In this document: one piece after another, positions 30,824 to 39,692 of the stretch
Position numbering within the stretch: position 1 is the stretch's first letter
How the letters are laid out: each line of letters begins with the position of its first letter
Assembly (NCBI RefSeq): GCF_030852425.1
Contig: NZ_NSDM01000004.1
Location: 310,001-374,000 of the forward strand
DNA from: Saccharothrix longispora
GTDB taxonomy: Bacteria > Actinomycetota > Actinomycetes > Mycobacteriales > Pseudonocardiaceae
Direction of reading: 5' to 3'
Length of the DNA stretch: 64,000 bases
Translations under genes and position numbers: made by a program
Notes under the pieces: model-generated
What the model was told of the DNA's origin: nothing
The model's database searches: none
What the model saw: only the letters and a program-made list of their open reading frames with translations

Positions 30824-30845
30824 ACACGACGATGTCGGCGGTCAT
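30741..30845 (-). CDS. 34-residue single-pass membrane peptide
   Basis: Starting at ATG 30845 with AAGGGG just upstream, it encodes MTADIVVFTVSALGMLATAG and a short basic end (ARHSRNQVR). One membrane segment with a positive C-terminal tail is predicted. It overlaps the abnormal tail of the antitoxin frame by 83 bp, supporting the view that the tail is not functional. No family recognised. Confidence 0.5.
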   Translation of the reverse strand: MTADIVVFTVSALGMLATAGGVFALARHSRNQVR

Positions 30846-30923
30846 GCGAATCCCCTTGCGGTATTGATCTCCCACTCGTCTTGACGTCCGGGTACCCCGG
30901 TTCGTGGCCCGGTAGTCGTGCAA

Positions 30924-30937
30924 TTCACACGATCGTG
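30924..30937 (+). promoter_or_regulatory. Palindrome CACGATCGTG near the pimE ribosome binding site
   Basis: A perfect 10-bp palindrome ends where the GGAGG of the next gene begins. The wider TTCACACGATCGTG resembles the repeated motif at 554-568 on the opposite strand. Confidence 0.35.
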
Positions 30938-30946
30938 GAGGTAAGG

Positions 30947-32152
30947 GTGGGACTGCGCGCACTGGAGAGCCGGGTGCTCGTCCTCGCGCCGTGGGTGTTC
31001 GGGCTGTCCGTCCTCGGTCACCTGGCGATGGTCGCCTTCCAGACGAAGATGACCATGGTGGACCTGATGGTCTACCGCAACGCCTCGCCCGAGCTGTTCA
31101 CCGGCGGCCTCTACGAGTGGCGGCTGAAGGAGTTCTCCGACCAGTTCGCCCTGCCGTTCACCTACCCGCCGTTCTCGGCGATCGTGTTCGTGCCGCTGTC
31201 CTGGGTGCCGTGGGGGGTGGCGCGCTGGTCCTGGCAGCTGCTGAGCCTCGCCTGCCTCTGGTACCTCACGAAGAAGTCGCTGAGCCTCGCGGGCCGCGAC
31301 GACCCGCGCCGCGCGCTGCTGTGGACGGGCCTGTTCATCTGGGTCGAACCGGTCCGCACCACGCTCAACTACGGCCAGATCAACCTCGTGCTGGCCGCCC
31401 TGCTGGTCGGGACGCTGGTCAGCGCCACCGCCTGGAAGCAGGGCGCGGGCGTCGGGATCGCCGCCGGGCTGAAGCTGACGCCCGCGATCTCCGGCCTCTA
31501 CTTCCTCGTCACCAGGCAGTACAAGGCCGCGGTGTGGTCGGTCGTCGCGTTCGCGGGCACGGTCGGCCTCGCGTGGGTCGTGTCGCCGCGGCTGTCCGCC
31601 GAGTACTGGTTCCACCTGCTCGGCGACGCCACGCGCGTCGGTCCGGTCGGGTCGGCGATCAACCAGTCGCTGCGCGGCGCGCTGAGCCGCACCCTCGGTC
31701 ACGACATCCAGACCGGGCCGGTCTTCCTCGCGGCGGTCGCGGCGGCGGCGGTGCTCACCGGGTTCGCGCTGCACGCCGCCGTGAAGGCCCGGGACGTGCT
31801 GGCGATGATCGTCACCGTGCAGCTCCTCGGCCTGCTGGTGTCGCCGATCTCGTGGAGCCACCACTGGGTGTGGGCGGTGCCCGCCCTGATGTGGTCGACC
31901 TACCGCGCGCGGCACGTGCTGGCGACCGTGACGGCGTTCGCGTGGGTCGCGGCGATCGGCAGCTACCTGATCTCGTTCCTGCTCAACGCCCAGCCGTCGA
32001 TCTGGGTCATCCCGCGACCCTGGTACTACTCGGCGCTGGGCTGGGTGTACCCGGCGGTGGGCGTGCTGACGCTCGTCACGATCGCCGTGGTGCTGCGGCG
32101 GAGGTCACCGGAGCCCGTCGTCGAGCACCGAGTCGATCTCCTCGGCCAGTGA
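30947..32152 (+). CDS. pimE: PimE-like polyprenol-phosphate mannosyltransferase (GT87/DUF2029)
   Basis: 401 residues and about ten membrane segments, with the family acidic residue region MVDLMVYRNASPELFTGGLYEW in the first outer loop. Mycobacterial PimE adds the alpha-1,2 mannose that makes polar phosphatidylinositol mannosides. As in M. tuberculosis, a phhB gene lies directly beside it, which supports the assignment. GTG 30947 has GGAGG five bases upstream. Other GT87 proteins act on arabinogalactan or lipomannan, so the exact acceptor is inferred. Confidence 0.78.
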   Translation: MGLRALESRVLVLAPWVFGLSVLGHLAMVAFQTKMTMVDLMVYRNASPELFTGGLYEWRLKEFSDQFALPFTYPPFSAIVFVPLSWVPWGVARWSWQLLSLACLWYLTKKSLSLAGRDDPRRALLWTGLFIWVEPVRTTLNYGQINLVLAALLVGTLVSATAWKQGAGVGIAAGLKLTPAISGLYFLVTRQYKAAVWSVVAFAGTVGLAWVVSPRLSAEYWFHLLGDATRVGPVGSAINQSLRGALSRTLGHDIQTGPVFLAAVAAAAVLTGFALHAAVKARDVLAMIVTVQLLGLLVSPISWSHHWVWAVPALMWSTYRARHVLATVTAFAWVAAIGSYLISFLLNAQPSIWVIPRPWYYSALGWVYPAVGVLTLVTIAVVLRRRSPEPVVEHRVDLLGQ

Positions 32153-32401
32153 CGCGTCGAGGGCGGTGATCCCGCCGCGCACGTGCGTCCAGCAGCGGAA
32201 CGTCAGCGTGCGCCAGTGGATCGCGATGTCCGGGTGGTGGTCCACCCGCTCGGCGATCTCCGCCACCCGGTTCACCACGTCGATCGCCCGCGGGAAGCTC
32301 TCCAGCTCCACGACGCGCACCAGGGCGCTCCCCTCGGCCTTCCACGAGGGCAGGGAGGTCAGCGCGGCGGTCACCTGGTCGTCGGTCAGCAGTTCGGCCA
32401 T
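32105..32401 (-). CDS. phhB: Pterin-4a-carbinolamine dehydratase
   Basis: 98 residues with the signature EIAERVDHHPDIAIHW containing the catalytic His pair. It dehydrates 4a-hydroxytetrahydropterin. Its 3' end overlaps the 3' end of pimE by 48 bp in a convergent arrangement. ATG 32401 is the natural start. Confidence 0.9.
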   Translation of the reverse strand: MAELLTDDQVTAALTSLPSWKAEGSALVRVVELESFPRAIDVVNRVAEIAERVDHHPDIAIHWRTLTFRCWTHVRGGITALDASLAEEIDSVLDDGLR

Positions 32402-32427
32402 GCACCCGATCGTGCCACCGGGCGGGG

Positions 32428-32433
32428 TAGGCT
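32428..32433 (+). promoter_or_regulatory. -10 element of the thiBPQ operon
   Basis: TAGGCT lies 10 bases before the first conserved riboswitch helix. The -35 is not clear. Confidence 0.4.
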
Positions 32434-32442
32434 GCGCGTTCA

Positions 32443-32533
32443 CCACGGGAGTCCGGTGCTGCGCCGGGCTGAGAGGAAGGCGCGCGAGCCTTCGACCGTC
32501 CACACCTGATCCGGGTCATGCCGGTGTAGGGAG
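32443..32533 (+). ncRNA. TPP riboswitch (THI element)
   Basis: All conserved blocks are present in order: ACGGGAGTCCGGTG, GGGCTGAGAGGAAGG, CTTCGACCG, and ACCTGATCCGGGTCATGCCG followed by GTGTAGGGAGA. These form the thiamine pyrophosphate aptamer. The final block runs into the ribosome binding site of thiB, two to eight bases before the tandem ATG codons. Control is therefore probably translational, shutting off thiamine uptake when TPP is abundant. Confidence 0.96.
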
Positions 32534-32535
32534 AG

Positions 32536-33573
32536 ATGATGCTTCGACGCGCATTGACCGCCGCGACCGCGTTCGCGCTGCTCACGGGCTGCTCGGTGAC
32601 CACCGGCCAGGCGCCCGCGGACCAGGAGCGGGTGGTGACTCTGGTGACGCACGACTCGTTCGCGCTGTCCCAGGAGCTGCTCGACGGGTTCAAGGCCGAC
32701 ACCGGCATCACGGTCAAGCCGCTGGCCAGCGGTGACGCGGGCGAGGTCACCAACAAGCTGGTGCTGACCAAGGACAACCCGATCGGCGACGTCGCGTTCG
32801 GCGTCGACTCCACCTTCGCGTCCCGCGCGCTGGAGGAGGGCGTGTTCGCCGAGCACGCGAGCCCGGAGGCCGACAAGGGCGCGCAGCGCTACCGGCTCGA
32901 CCCGCCGAACCGGCTGCACGCGGTGGACGTCGGCGACGTGTGCCTCAACATCGACGTCGCCGCCCTGGAGGACGTCGGCGAACCCACCCAGCTCGCCCAG
33001 CTCGCCGACCCGGAGTACCGGGACATGCTGGTCGTGCAGGACCCGGCCACCTCGTCACCGGGCCTGGCGTTCCTGCTCGCCACGATCGCCACGTTCGGCG
33101 AGGCCGACTGGCGGAACTACTGGGGGCAGCTCGCGGCCAACGGCGTGAAGGTCGTCAGCGGCTGGGAGGAGGCGTACACGCAGGACTTCTCCGGTTCCAG
33201 CGGCAAGGGGCCGCGCCCGATCGTGGTGTCCTACGCGTCCTCGCCGTCGGCCGAGATCGGCGACGACGGGCAGCCGCGCACCAAGGCGCTGCTGGACACC
33301 TGCTACCGGCAGGTGGAGTACGCGGGCGTGCTGAACGGCGCGAAGAACCCCGAGGACGCGAAGAAGGTCGTCGACTTCCTGCTGTCGGAGGCCGTGCAGG
33401 CCGACGTGCCGGGGCAGATGTACGTCTACCCGTCGCGGGAGGGCGTGGCGCTGCCCGAGGCGTGGGCGAAGGCGGCCCCGCTGCCGACGTCGTCGCGCTC
33501 GCTGCCCGCCGACGAGGTGGACGCCAACCGGGAGCGGTGGGTGCAGGAGTGGCGCACCATCGTGCAGGGCTGA
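32536..33573 (+). CDS. thiB: Thiamine ABC transporter substrate-binding lipoprotein
   Basis: 345 residues. The lipobox LLTGC lies near residue 20, then VTLVTHDSFALSQELLDGFK, typical of the iron/thiamine/polyamine binding family. It captures thiamine outside the membrane for ThiPQ. The riboswitch immediately upstream supports the substrate assignment. Two ATG codons stand in tandem at 32536 and 32539; either may start translation. Confidence 0.93.
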   Translation: MMLRRALTAATAFALLTGCSVTTGQAPADQERVVTLVTHDSFALSQELLDGFKADTGITVKPLASGDAGEVTNKLVLTKDNPIGDVAFGVDSTFASRALEEGVFAEHASPEADKGAQRYRLDPPNRLHAVDVGDVCLNIDVAALEDVGEPTQLAQLADPEYRDMLVVQDPATSSPGLAFLLATIATFGEADWRNYWGQLAANGVKVVSGWEEAYTQDFSGSSGKGPRPIVVSYASSPSAEIGDDGQPRTKALLDTCYRQVEYAGVLNGAKNPEDAKKVVDFLLSEAVQADVPGQMYVYPSREGVALPEAWAKAAPLPTSSRSLPADEVDANRERWVQEWRTIVQG

Positions 33574-33584
33574 TCCGCCCGCGC

Positions 33585-35171
33585 GTGGTCGCCCGACCCG
33601 TCCTCGGCTGGTCCCTGGCCGCGCTGGTGCCGCTGGCGTTCCTGGGCGTGTTCTTCGCCTGGCCGGTGGCGGCGATCGTGGGCCTGGGGTTCGGCGAGGG
33701 CGGTGTCCTGCGGGTCCTCGGCGACGGCGCGACGTGGGACCTGGTCGGGTTCACCCTCGGCCAGGCCGCCGCCGCGACGCTGTTCGCGCTGGTCGCGGGC
33801 ATGCCGGTGGCGTTCCTGCTGGCCCGGTGCCGGGTGCGCGGCGCGGGCGTGGTGCGGGCGGCGGTGATGGTGCCGTTCGTGCTGCCGACCGTGGTGGTGG
33901 GGTTGGCGTTCCGGGCGCTGTGGCCGGACGGCGGCGTGCTGCCCATCGTGCTGGCCAACGCGTTCTTCAACGTCGCCGTGGTCGCCCGCACCGTCGGCGG
34001 CCTGTGGGCGCGGGTGGACCGACGGGCGGAGGACGCGGCGCGGGCGCTCGGCGCGTCGCGGCCCAGGGCGTTCACCGCCGTGACGCTGCCCGCGCTGGCC
34101 CCGGCGATCGGGTCGGCCGCGTCGGTGGTGTTCCTGTTCTGCGCCACCAGCTTCGGCGTCGTGCTGGTGCTGGGCGGAGCGCGGCACCGCACGCTGGAGA
34201 CCGAGATCTACCTGCGCACGGTGGAGCTGTTCGACCTGTCCGGCGCGGCGGCGCTGTCGCTGCTCCAGTTCGTCGCCGTGGTCGCGGTGCTGCTGGTCGG
34301 CGGCGCGGCCCGGCGCAGGCGCGAGCGCGGCATGCCGCTGCGCGTCGAACCGCCGCGCCGGCCGACCGGCGGCGAGTGGGGCGTGGTCGCGGCGGCGTGG
34401 CTGGTGGTGGCGCTGCTGCTGACCCCCGTGGTGGGGCTGCTGGTGCGGTCGCTGGCCACCCGGGACGGCTGGAGCCTCGACGGGTACCGGGCGCTGGCGG
34501 GCACGGGGGAGCGCGGCACGCTCGCCGTCACCGGGCTCGACGCGGCGCTGAACTCGGTGCGCGTGGCCACCGACGCGACGCTGGTGGCGCTGGCCGTGGG
34601 CGTGCTGTCGGCGGTGGTGCTGGTGGGTCTGCGGCGGCACGGGTCGTGGTTCGCGGAAACCCTGGACACGGCGCTGATGCTGCCGCTCGGGGTGTCCGCG
34701 GTGACAGTCGGCTTCGGCTACCTGGTCACGATGGACGCCCTGCCCGGCGACTTCCGCACGTCGCCGCTGCTCGTGCCGCTCGCCCAGGCGCTGGTGGTGA
34801 CGCCGCTGGTGGTGCGGATCGTGCTGCCCGTGCTGCGGGCGGTCGACGAGCGGCTGCGGCAGGCGGCGGCGACGCTGGGCGCGAGCCCGTGGCGGGTGTG
34901 GCGCGAGGTGGACCTGCCGCTGGCGTCGCGGTCGCTGGTCGCGGCGGCCGGGTTCGGGTTCGTGGTGGCTCTCGGCGAGTTCGGCGCGACGAGCTTCCTG
35001 GCCCGCCCGGACGCGCCGACGCTGCCCGTGGTCATCGCGCGGCTCATGTCGCGGCCCGGGCAGCTCAACAGCCAGATGGCGTACGCGGCGTGCGCGCTGC
35101 TGATGGTGGTGACCACGGTGGCCGTGCTCGCGATCGAGCGGCTGCGCGTGCCGAGCGGCGGGGAGTTCTGA
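33585..35171 (+). CDS. thiP: Thiamine ABC transporter permease
   Basis: 528 residues. Two fused permease halves give about 12 membrane segments, each half carrying an EAA-type loop (DRRAEDAARALGASRPRAF and DERLRQAAATLGASPWRVW). It forms the thiamine channel with ThiQ. GTG 33585 lies 12 bases after the thiB stop and is probably translationally coupled, as no ribosome binding site is seen. It overlaps thiQ by one base. Confidence 0.92.
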   Translation: MVARPVLGWSLAALVPLAFLGVFFAWPVAAIVGLGFGEGGVLRVLGDGATWDLVGFTLGQAAAATLFALVAGMPVAFLLARCRVRGAGVVRAAVMVPFVLPTVVVGLAFRALWPDGGVLPIVLANAFFNVAVVARTVGGLWARVDRRAEDAARALGASRPRAFTAVTLPALAPAIGSAASVVFLFCATSFGVVLVLGGARHRTLETEIYLRTVELFDLSGAAALSLLQFVAVVAVLLVGGAARRRRERGMPLRVEPPRRPTGGEWGVVAAAWLVVALLLTPVVGLLVRSLATRDGWSLDGYRALAGTGERGTLAVTGLDAALNSVRVATDATLVALAVGVLSAVVLVGLRRHGSWFAETLDTALMLPLGVSAVTVGFGYLVTMDALPGDFRTSPLLVPLAQALVVTPLVVRIVLPVLRAVDERLRQAAATLGASPWRVWREVDLPLASRSLVAAAGFGFVVALGEFGATSFLARPDAPTLPVVIARLMSRPGQLNSQMAYAACALLMVVTTVAVLAIERLRVPSGGEF

Positions 35172-36142
35172 TGGCGTTGCGGGTGGCCGGCCTGACCGTG
35201 CGGTACGGGGACGTGACCGCGGTGTCCGGGGTGGACCTGGACATCGCGGACGGCGAGGTGGTGGCGCTGCTCGGGCCGTCGGGTTGCGGCAAGTCGACGC
35301 TGCTGCGGGCGGTGGCCGGGTTGGAGCCGTCGTCGGGCGGCGCGGTGTCGTGGGACGGCGCGGACCTGGCCGGGACGCCCGTGCACCGGCGCGGGTTCGG
35401 CCTGGTGTTCCAGGACGGCCAGCTGTTCCCGCACCGGGACGTCGCGGGCAACGTGGCGTTCGGGATGCGCATGGCGGGCGTGGAGCGGGAGGCGCGGGAC
35501 AAGCGGGTCGACGAGCTGCTGGAGCTGGTCGGCCTGGCCGGCTACCGGCGGCGGCGCGTGACCGAGCTGTCCGGCGGTGAGCAGCAGCGGGTGGCGTTGG
35601 CGCGGGCGCTGGCGCCCCGGCCGAAGCTGCTGCTGCTCGACGAACCCCTGTCGGCGCTGGACCGGGCGCTGCGCGAGCAGTTGGCGGTGGACCTGGCGCG
35701 GCTGCTGCGGGAGGCCGGGGCGACCGCGCTGGTGGTGACGCACGACCACGACGAGGCGTTCACCCTGGCCGACCGGGTGGCGGTCATGCGGGCGGGTCGG
35801 ATCACGCAGGTGGGCGCGCCTACCGAGGTGTGGCGGCGGCCCGCGGACGTCGACACGGCCCGGTTCCTCGGCTGCGGCAGGGTGCTGAACCCCGAGGCGG
35901 CGCGCGAGCTGGTGGGGGTCGACGCGCGGGTCGGGCTGCGGTCCACCGCGCTGCGCGTCGACCCGGCCGGGCCGCTGACCGCCGACGTGCTGGAGCGCGT
36001 GCACCGGCGCGACCACGTGCGGCTGCTGGTCTCCGTGGACGGGGAGGAGTTCGAGGCGGTCGCCCCGGTCGCCGGACCCCCGTCGCCCGGCGACCGGGTG
36101 CGCCTCGCCGTGGACCACGACGGGATCGCCCTCATCGGGTGA
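35171..36142 (+). CDS. thiQ: Thiamine ABC transporter ATPase
   Basis: 323 residues. Walker A GPSGCGKSTL, signature LSGGEQQR, Walker B LLLLDEPLSALD and the H-loop VVTHDHDEA are followed by a C-terminal regulatory extension of about 100 residues (TOBE-like). It powers ThiP. The stop of thiP and the ATG share one base. Its 3' end overlaps a convergent acetyltransferase gene by 11 bp. Confidence 0.93.
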   Translation: MALRVAGLTVRYGDVTAVSGVDLDIADGEVVALLGPSGCGKSTLLRAVAGLEPSSGGAVSWDGADLAGTPVHRRGFGLVFQDGQLFPHRDVAGNVAFGMRMAGVEREARDKRVDELLELVGLAGYRRRRVTELSGGEQQRVALARALAPRPKLLLLDEPLSALDRALREQLAVDLARLLREAGATALVVTHDHDEAFTLADRVAVMRAGRITQVGAPTEVWRRPADVDTARFLGCGRVLNPEAARELVGVDARVGLRSTALRVDPAGPLTADVLERVHRRDHVRLLVSVDGEEFEAVAPVAGPPSPGDRVRLAVDHDGIALIG

Positions 36143-36626
36143 GCTCGTACTCCACGTCCCCCTGCTCCCAGCCCTCGATCGGGTCGGGCCACTCCTCGTG
36201 GAACGTCCGCACGTACCGCAGCCCGGCCTTCTCCAGCACCCGCCGCGACCCGGTGTTGACCGCCATCGCGGTCGCGGTGATCCGGTGCAGCCCAGTCGCG
36301 AAGCCGTGCGCCACCAGCGCCCTCGCGCCCTCGGTGGCGTACCCGCGGCCCCAGTGGTCGGGGTGCAGGCGGTAGCCCAGCTCGGCCACGCCGTCACCCG
36401 CCGGGCTCAGCTCGAACCAGCCGACGAACCCGCCGGTCGCCCGCGCGTGCGCCGCCCACCAGCCCCCGGCGAGCAGCCTCGGCATGACCTCGGCCTCCAC
36501 CCGCGGGCGCGGCACCGGCCTGCCGTCCTCGACGTACCGCATGACGCGCGGTTCGCCGAGCAGCCGGGCCACGCCGTCCACATCGGACCCCACGAACGCG
36601 CGCAGCGCCAACCGCTCCGTCTCCAC
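36132..36626 (-). CDS. GNAT acetyltransferase, RimJ/RimL type
   Basis: 164 residues. GNAT fold with the acetyl-CoA motif LHPDHWGRGYATEGARALVAHG and the AVNTGSRRVLEKAGLRYV segment typical of RimJ/RimL-like enzymes. The substrate may be a protein N-terminus or a small molecule and cannot be told from sequence. METERLALR at ATG 36626 is the normal family start. Confidence 0.85.
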   Translation of the reverse strand: METERLALRAFVGSDVDGVARLLGEPRVMRYVEDGRPVPRPRVEAEVMPRLLAGGWWAAHARATGGFVGWFELSPAGDGVAELGYRLHPDHWGRGYATEGARALVAHGFATGLHRITATAMAVNTGSRRVLEKAGLRYVRTFHEEWPDPIEGWEQGDVEYELTR

Positions 36627-36641
36627 GCGCCCCAGTACAGC

Positions 36642-37493
36642 TCAGTTGTCCTTCGTGGCCAACCGCATTGCCGCCAGCGACAGGCCGATGACGACGTAGC
36701 ACCCGGCCAGCGCGGTGCTGCGCCACAACTCCCCGGTCGGCAGCGGGTCGCGCATGACGTCGACCAGGCCCTCCCAGGCCGAGGTGATCAGGTACGGGTG
36801 CAGCCAGTCCAGCGACTGGAACACGCCCAGCACCGCGAACACGATGACGCCCGCCATGGTCGCGGCCATCACCACCAGCGGGTGCTCGGTGCACGCCGAG
36901 ATCGCCAGCGCGATCGCCGCCACGCCCCACACCTGCACGGTGACCAGCAGCACGGTCAGCGCGATCCGCCCGAGCGCCGCGCCGAGCGGCAGCGTCGACC
37001 CGGACAGCGTGAGCATCCCCCCGCCGCCGAACAGGACCACTCCCACGACCGCGCCGACGACCGCGATCAGGGTGACGGCGGCCAGCGTCATCGTGGCCAC
37101 GCCGAACGCCTTGATCCCCAGCAGCCGCAACCGGCCCACCGGCGCGATCATCAGGCCGCGCAGCGTGCCGTGCTGGGCCTCGCCGGCCAGGCCGTCGGCC
37201 GCCCAGATCGCCCCCACCAGCGGCAGCAGCAGCGGCAGCGCCAGGAACAGCGTGAACACCGGCAGCACCAGGCCGTTGCCGTCGATGATCGCGGCCAGCC
37301 CCGGTCCGGCCGGGCCCTCGCCGTCGGCGGCGAACCACAGGCCGACGCCCGCCAGGACCGGCACCAGGCACAGCGACGCCAACCCGATCACGGTGCGGGG
37401 CCTGCGGACGATCCACCGCAGCTCCGAGCGCAGCTGCCTGCCCAGCGGCGCCCGCGTGGCGACCGGCGCGCCCGTCACGACACCCGCGCTCAT
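36642..37493 (-). CDS. ABC-2 type transporter permease
   Basis: 283 residues with six predicted membrane segments (for example TVIGLASLCLVPVLAGVGLW, VLPVFTLFLALPLLLPLVGA, IALTVLLVTVQVWGVAAIAL). It overlaps the ATPase gene by ATGA. It probably exports a lipid, peptide or drug, or supports the adjacent LolA-like protein. The substrate is unknown. Confidence 0.85.
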   Translation of the reverse strand: MSAGVVTGAPVATRAPLGRQLRSELRWIVRRPRTVIGLASLCLVPVLAGVGLWFAADGEGPAGPGLAAIIDGNGLVLPVFTLFLALPLLLPLVGAIWAADGLAGEAQHGTLRGLMIAPVGRLRLLGIKAFGVATMTLAAVTLIAVVGAVVGVVLFGGGGMLTLSGSTLPLGAALGRIALTVLLVTVQVWGVAAIALAISACTEHPLVVMAATMAGVIVFAVLGVFQSLDWLHPYLITSAWEGLVDVMRDPLPTGELWRSTALAGCYVVIGLSLAAMRLATKDN

Positions 37494-38503
37494 CGCGCAC
37501 CCTCCTCGATCGTGTCCACCGCGGACAGGTTGTGCTCGGACTCCTCGGCCTCGGTGAGCCGCGCGAACAGGTCCTCCAGGCCCGTCCGGTGCCGCCGCGC
37601 CTCGTGCACCGCCACACCCGCCCCGACCAGCGTCGCCAGCACCACGGGCGCGGTCGTGCCGATCAGCTCCACCCGCACCCCGTCGTCCGACGGGCGGGCC
37701 GAGATGCGGCCGTTGCGCAGCGCGTTCAGCGCGGTGTCCACGTCCGGCGTGGTGACCAGCAGCGAGCTGCCGTCCGCCCGCAGCAGCTCACCCAGCTCGC
37801 CCTGCGCCACCACCGTGCCGCGGTGCAGCACGGCGACGTGCGTGCAGGTCGCCTCGATCTCGGACAGCAGGTGCGACGACACGACCACCGTGCTGCCCGC
37901 CTCGTGCAGGTCCGCGACGACCTTGCGCACCTCGCGGGTGCCCGCCGGGTCGAGGCCGTTCGTCGGCTCGTCCAGCACGATCAGCTCCCGCCGCACCAGC
38001 AGCGCCCCGGCCAGGCCCAGGCGCTGCTTCATGCCCAGCGAGTAGCCGCGGTAGCGGCGGTGCGCGGCGGCGCCCAGGCCGACCCGCTCCAGCGCGTCCT
38101 CCACGGCCCGCCCGATGTCGCCGGTGGCGAGCAGCGGCTCGAAGGCCGCCGCCCGCCGCAGGTTCTCCCGCCCCGACAGGAACGGGTGGAATCCCGGACC
38201 CTCGACCAGCGCGCCGACGTGCGGCAACGCCGCCGCCGCCCCGTCGGGCAGCGCCCTGCCCAGCAGCTCGACCTCCCCCTCGGTCGGTCGCACCAGTCCG
38301 AGCATCATGCGGATCGTGGTGGTCTTGCCCGACCCGTTGGGGCCGAGCATCCCGAGCACCGCCCCCCGCGGCACGTCGAGGTCCACCCGGTCGACCGCGA
38401 CAGTCCGCCCGTACACCTTGCGCAGTCCCCGCGTCCGGGCCGCGAGGACCGGGGTGGAGCCGGCGGTCGCCGACTCCACCCGCGCACTGGTCGAGGTGGT
38501 CAC
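37490..38503 (-). CDS. ABC transporter ATPase with C-terminal extension
   Basis: 337 residues. Walker A GPNGSGKTTTIRMMLGLV, signature YSLGMKQRLGLAGAL, Walker B LIVLDEPTNGLDPAG. The C-terminal 90 residues resemble the regulatory extension of bacitracin/lantibiotic (BcrA-like) ATPases. GTG 38503 overlaps the preceding stop as GTGA, so three genes form one operon. Confidence 0.88.
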   Translation of the reverse strand: MTTSTSARVESATAGSTPVLAARTRGLRKVYGRTVAVDRVDLDVPRGAVLGMLGPNGSGKTTTIRMMLGLVRPTEGEVELLGRALPDGAAAALPHVGALVEGPGFHPFLSGRENLRRAAAFEPLLATGDIGRAVEDALERVGLGAAAHRRYRGYSLGMKQRLGLAGALLVRRELIVLDEPTNGLDPAGTREVRKVVADLHEAGSTVVVSSHLLSEIEATCTHVAVLHRGTVVAQGELGELLRADGSSLLVTTPDVDTALNALRNGRISARPSDDGVRVELIGTTAPVVLATLVGAGVAVHEARRHRTGLEDLFARLTEAEESEHNLSAVDTIEEGAR

Positions 38504-39630
38504 TTGACCTGGCCGATCGCGTCCACCAGCACCTGCTCGGGAACCGCGCCGACCGCCACCCGGCCGTCGTCCGCGATCAGCACGCCACCCACCCGGGCGG
38601 TGATCAGCGTGCCGGACCCCCACGGGCCGCTGACCTGCTTGCCCAGCTGCCGGAGCATGCCCTGCACGTCGGTGTCGCCACCCATCTCGCCGCCCATCCC
38701 GGCACCGGGCCGGCGGGGACCGCGGTCGGTGCGCCCACCCTCCTGCTCGGCGAACGCCGCCAGCGCGCCCTCGGGCACCCGCGCGGTCAGCACCACGTCC
38801 CAGCCCTCACCCACGACCTGCGGGTTCGCCTCGCCGAACACCTGCTCGGCGGCGGCCTTGTCCCGCTCCGACGGCCCCTCGACCCCGGCCTCGGTCACCG
38901 TCGCCCCGGCGGGCGGCGTGAACGAGAACAGCGCCGCGTCCTGCGGGCCGACGTTCAGCTCGGAGAACCCGACCTGCACGGCGGGCGCGTTCGTGCCGTT
39001 GGTCAGCACGGCCAGCCGCAGCGGCACCCGCAGCTCCGAGTCGACCGCCACGCGGACCTCGCGCAGCACCGTCTTCTCCGCCGGCTTCGGCGACAGCACC
39101 AGCTCGTACGCCGGGCGGTCCGCCACCCGCGCGGTGCCGTCGACGGTGACCTCGCTGAACTCCTTCAGCCGGGACACGAGGTCGCGCGCCAGCGCCACCG
39201 GGTCGGCCGCCGCCGTCTCCTGCGGCTTCTGCGCCGCGCCGTGCGGGAACTTGCTCACGGTCCGCTCGGCCGAGTCCCACAGCCACCCGGTCGTGCCGTC
39301 GTCGACGAACGTCTTCTCCGCGTTCCCGGCGGGCAGCTGGACGCGCACCCTGCCGGAGCCGTCGCTCCACAGCCGCACCGCGCTGTCCCCGTCCGACAGC
39401 TGGGGCAGGCCCGCGATCGCCGGGACGCCCAGGTCGTTGGACACCTCGACGGACCCGCCGAACGCGGCGGGCTTCGCCGTGACCACCGACTCCACCAGGG
39501 ACTCGGCGCTCACCTCCGGCAGCACCGGTGCCTGGCCGGCACCGGCGGGCATCGCCAGCACCCCCAGCCCGGTGACACCGGCGAGCACGCCGACCGCCGC
39601 GGCGACCACCGTCGCCCTCCTGCGGTTCAT
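38500..39630 (-). CDS. LolA/RseB-like (DUF2092) secreted protein
   Basis: 376 residues. An N-terminal signal or anchor (RRATVVAAAVGVLAGVTGLGVLAMPAG, about residues 4-30) precedes a LolA/MucB-like fold region (VRVQLPAGNAEKTFVDDG, GWLWDSAERTVSKFPHG). AGGAGGAGGGG precedes the ATG. It heads the operon with the ABC pair and is divergent from a two-component system. A role in envelope-lipid sensing or carriage by the transporter is plausible inference. Confidence 0.75.
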   Translation of the reverse strand: MNRRRATVVAAAVGVLAGVTGLGVLAMPAGAGQAPVLPEVSAESLVESVVTAKPAAFGGSVEVSNDLGVPAIAGLPQLSDGDSAVRLWSDGSGRVRVQLPAGNAEKTFVDDGTTGWLWDSAERTVSKFPHGAAQKPQETAAADPVALARDLVSRLKEFSEVTVDGTARVADRPAYELVLSPKPAEKTVLREVRVAVDSELRVPLRLAVLTNGTNAPAVQVGFSELNVGPQDAALFSFTPPAGATVTEAGVEGPSERDKAAAEQVFGEANPQVVGEGWDVVLTARVPEGALAAFAEQEGGRTDRGPRRPGAGMGGEMGGDTDVQGMLRQLGKQVSGPWGSGTLITARVGGVLIADDGRVAVGAVPEQVLVDAIGQVK

Positions 39631-39692
39631 GACCCCTCCTCCTGCCGGGCAACCCCGTGCGGCCCGACACCCCAGACCCTCCTCCGGCCGTC

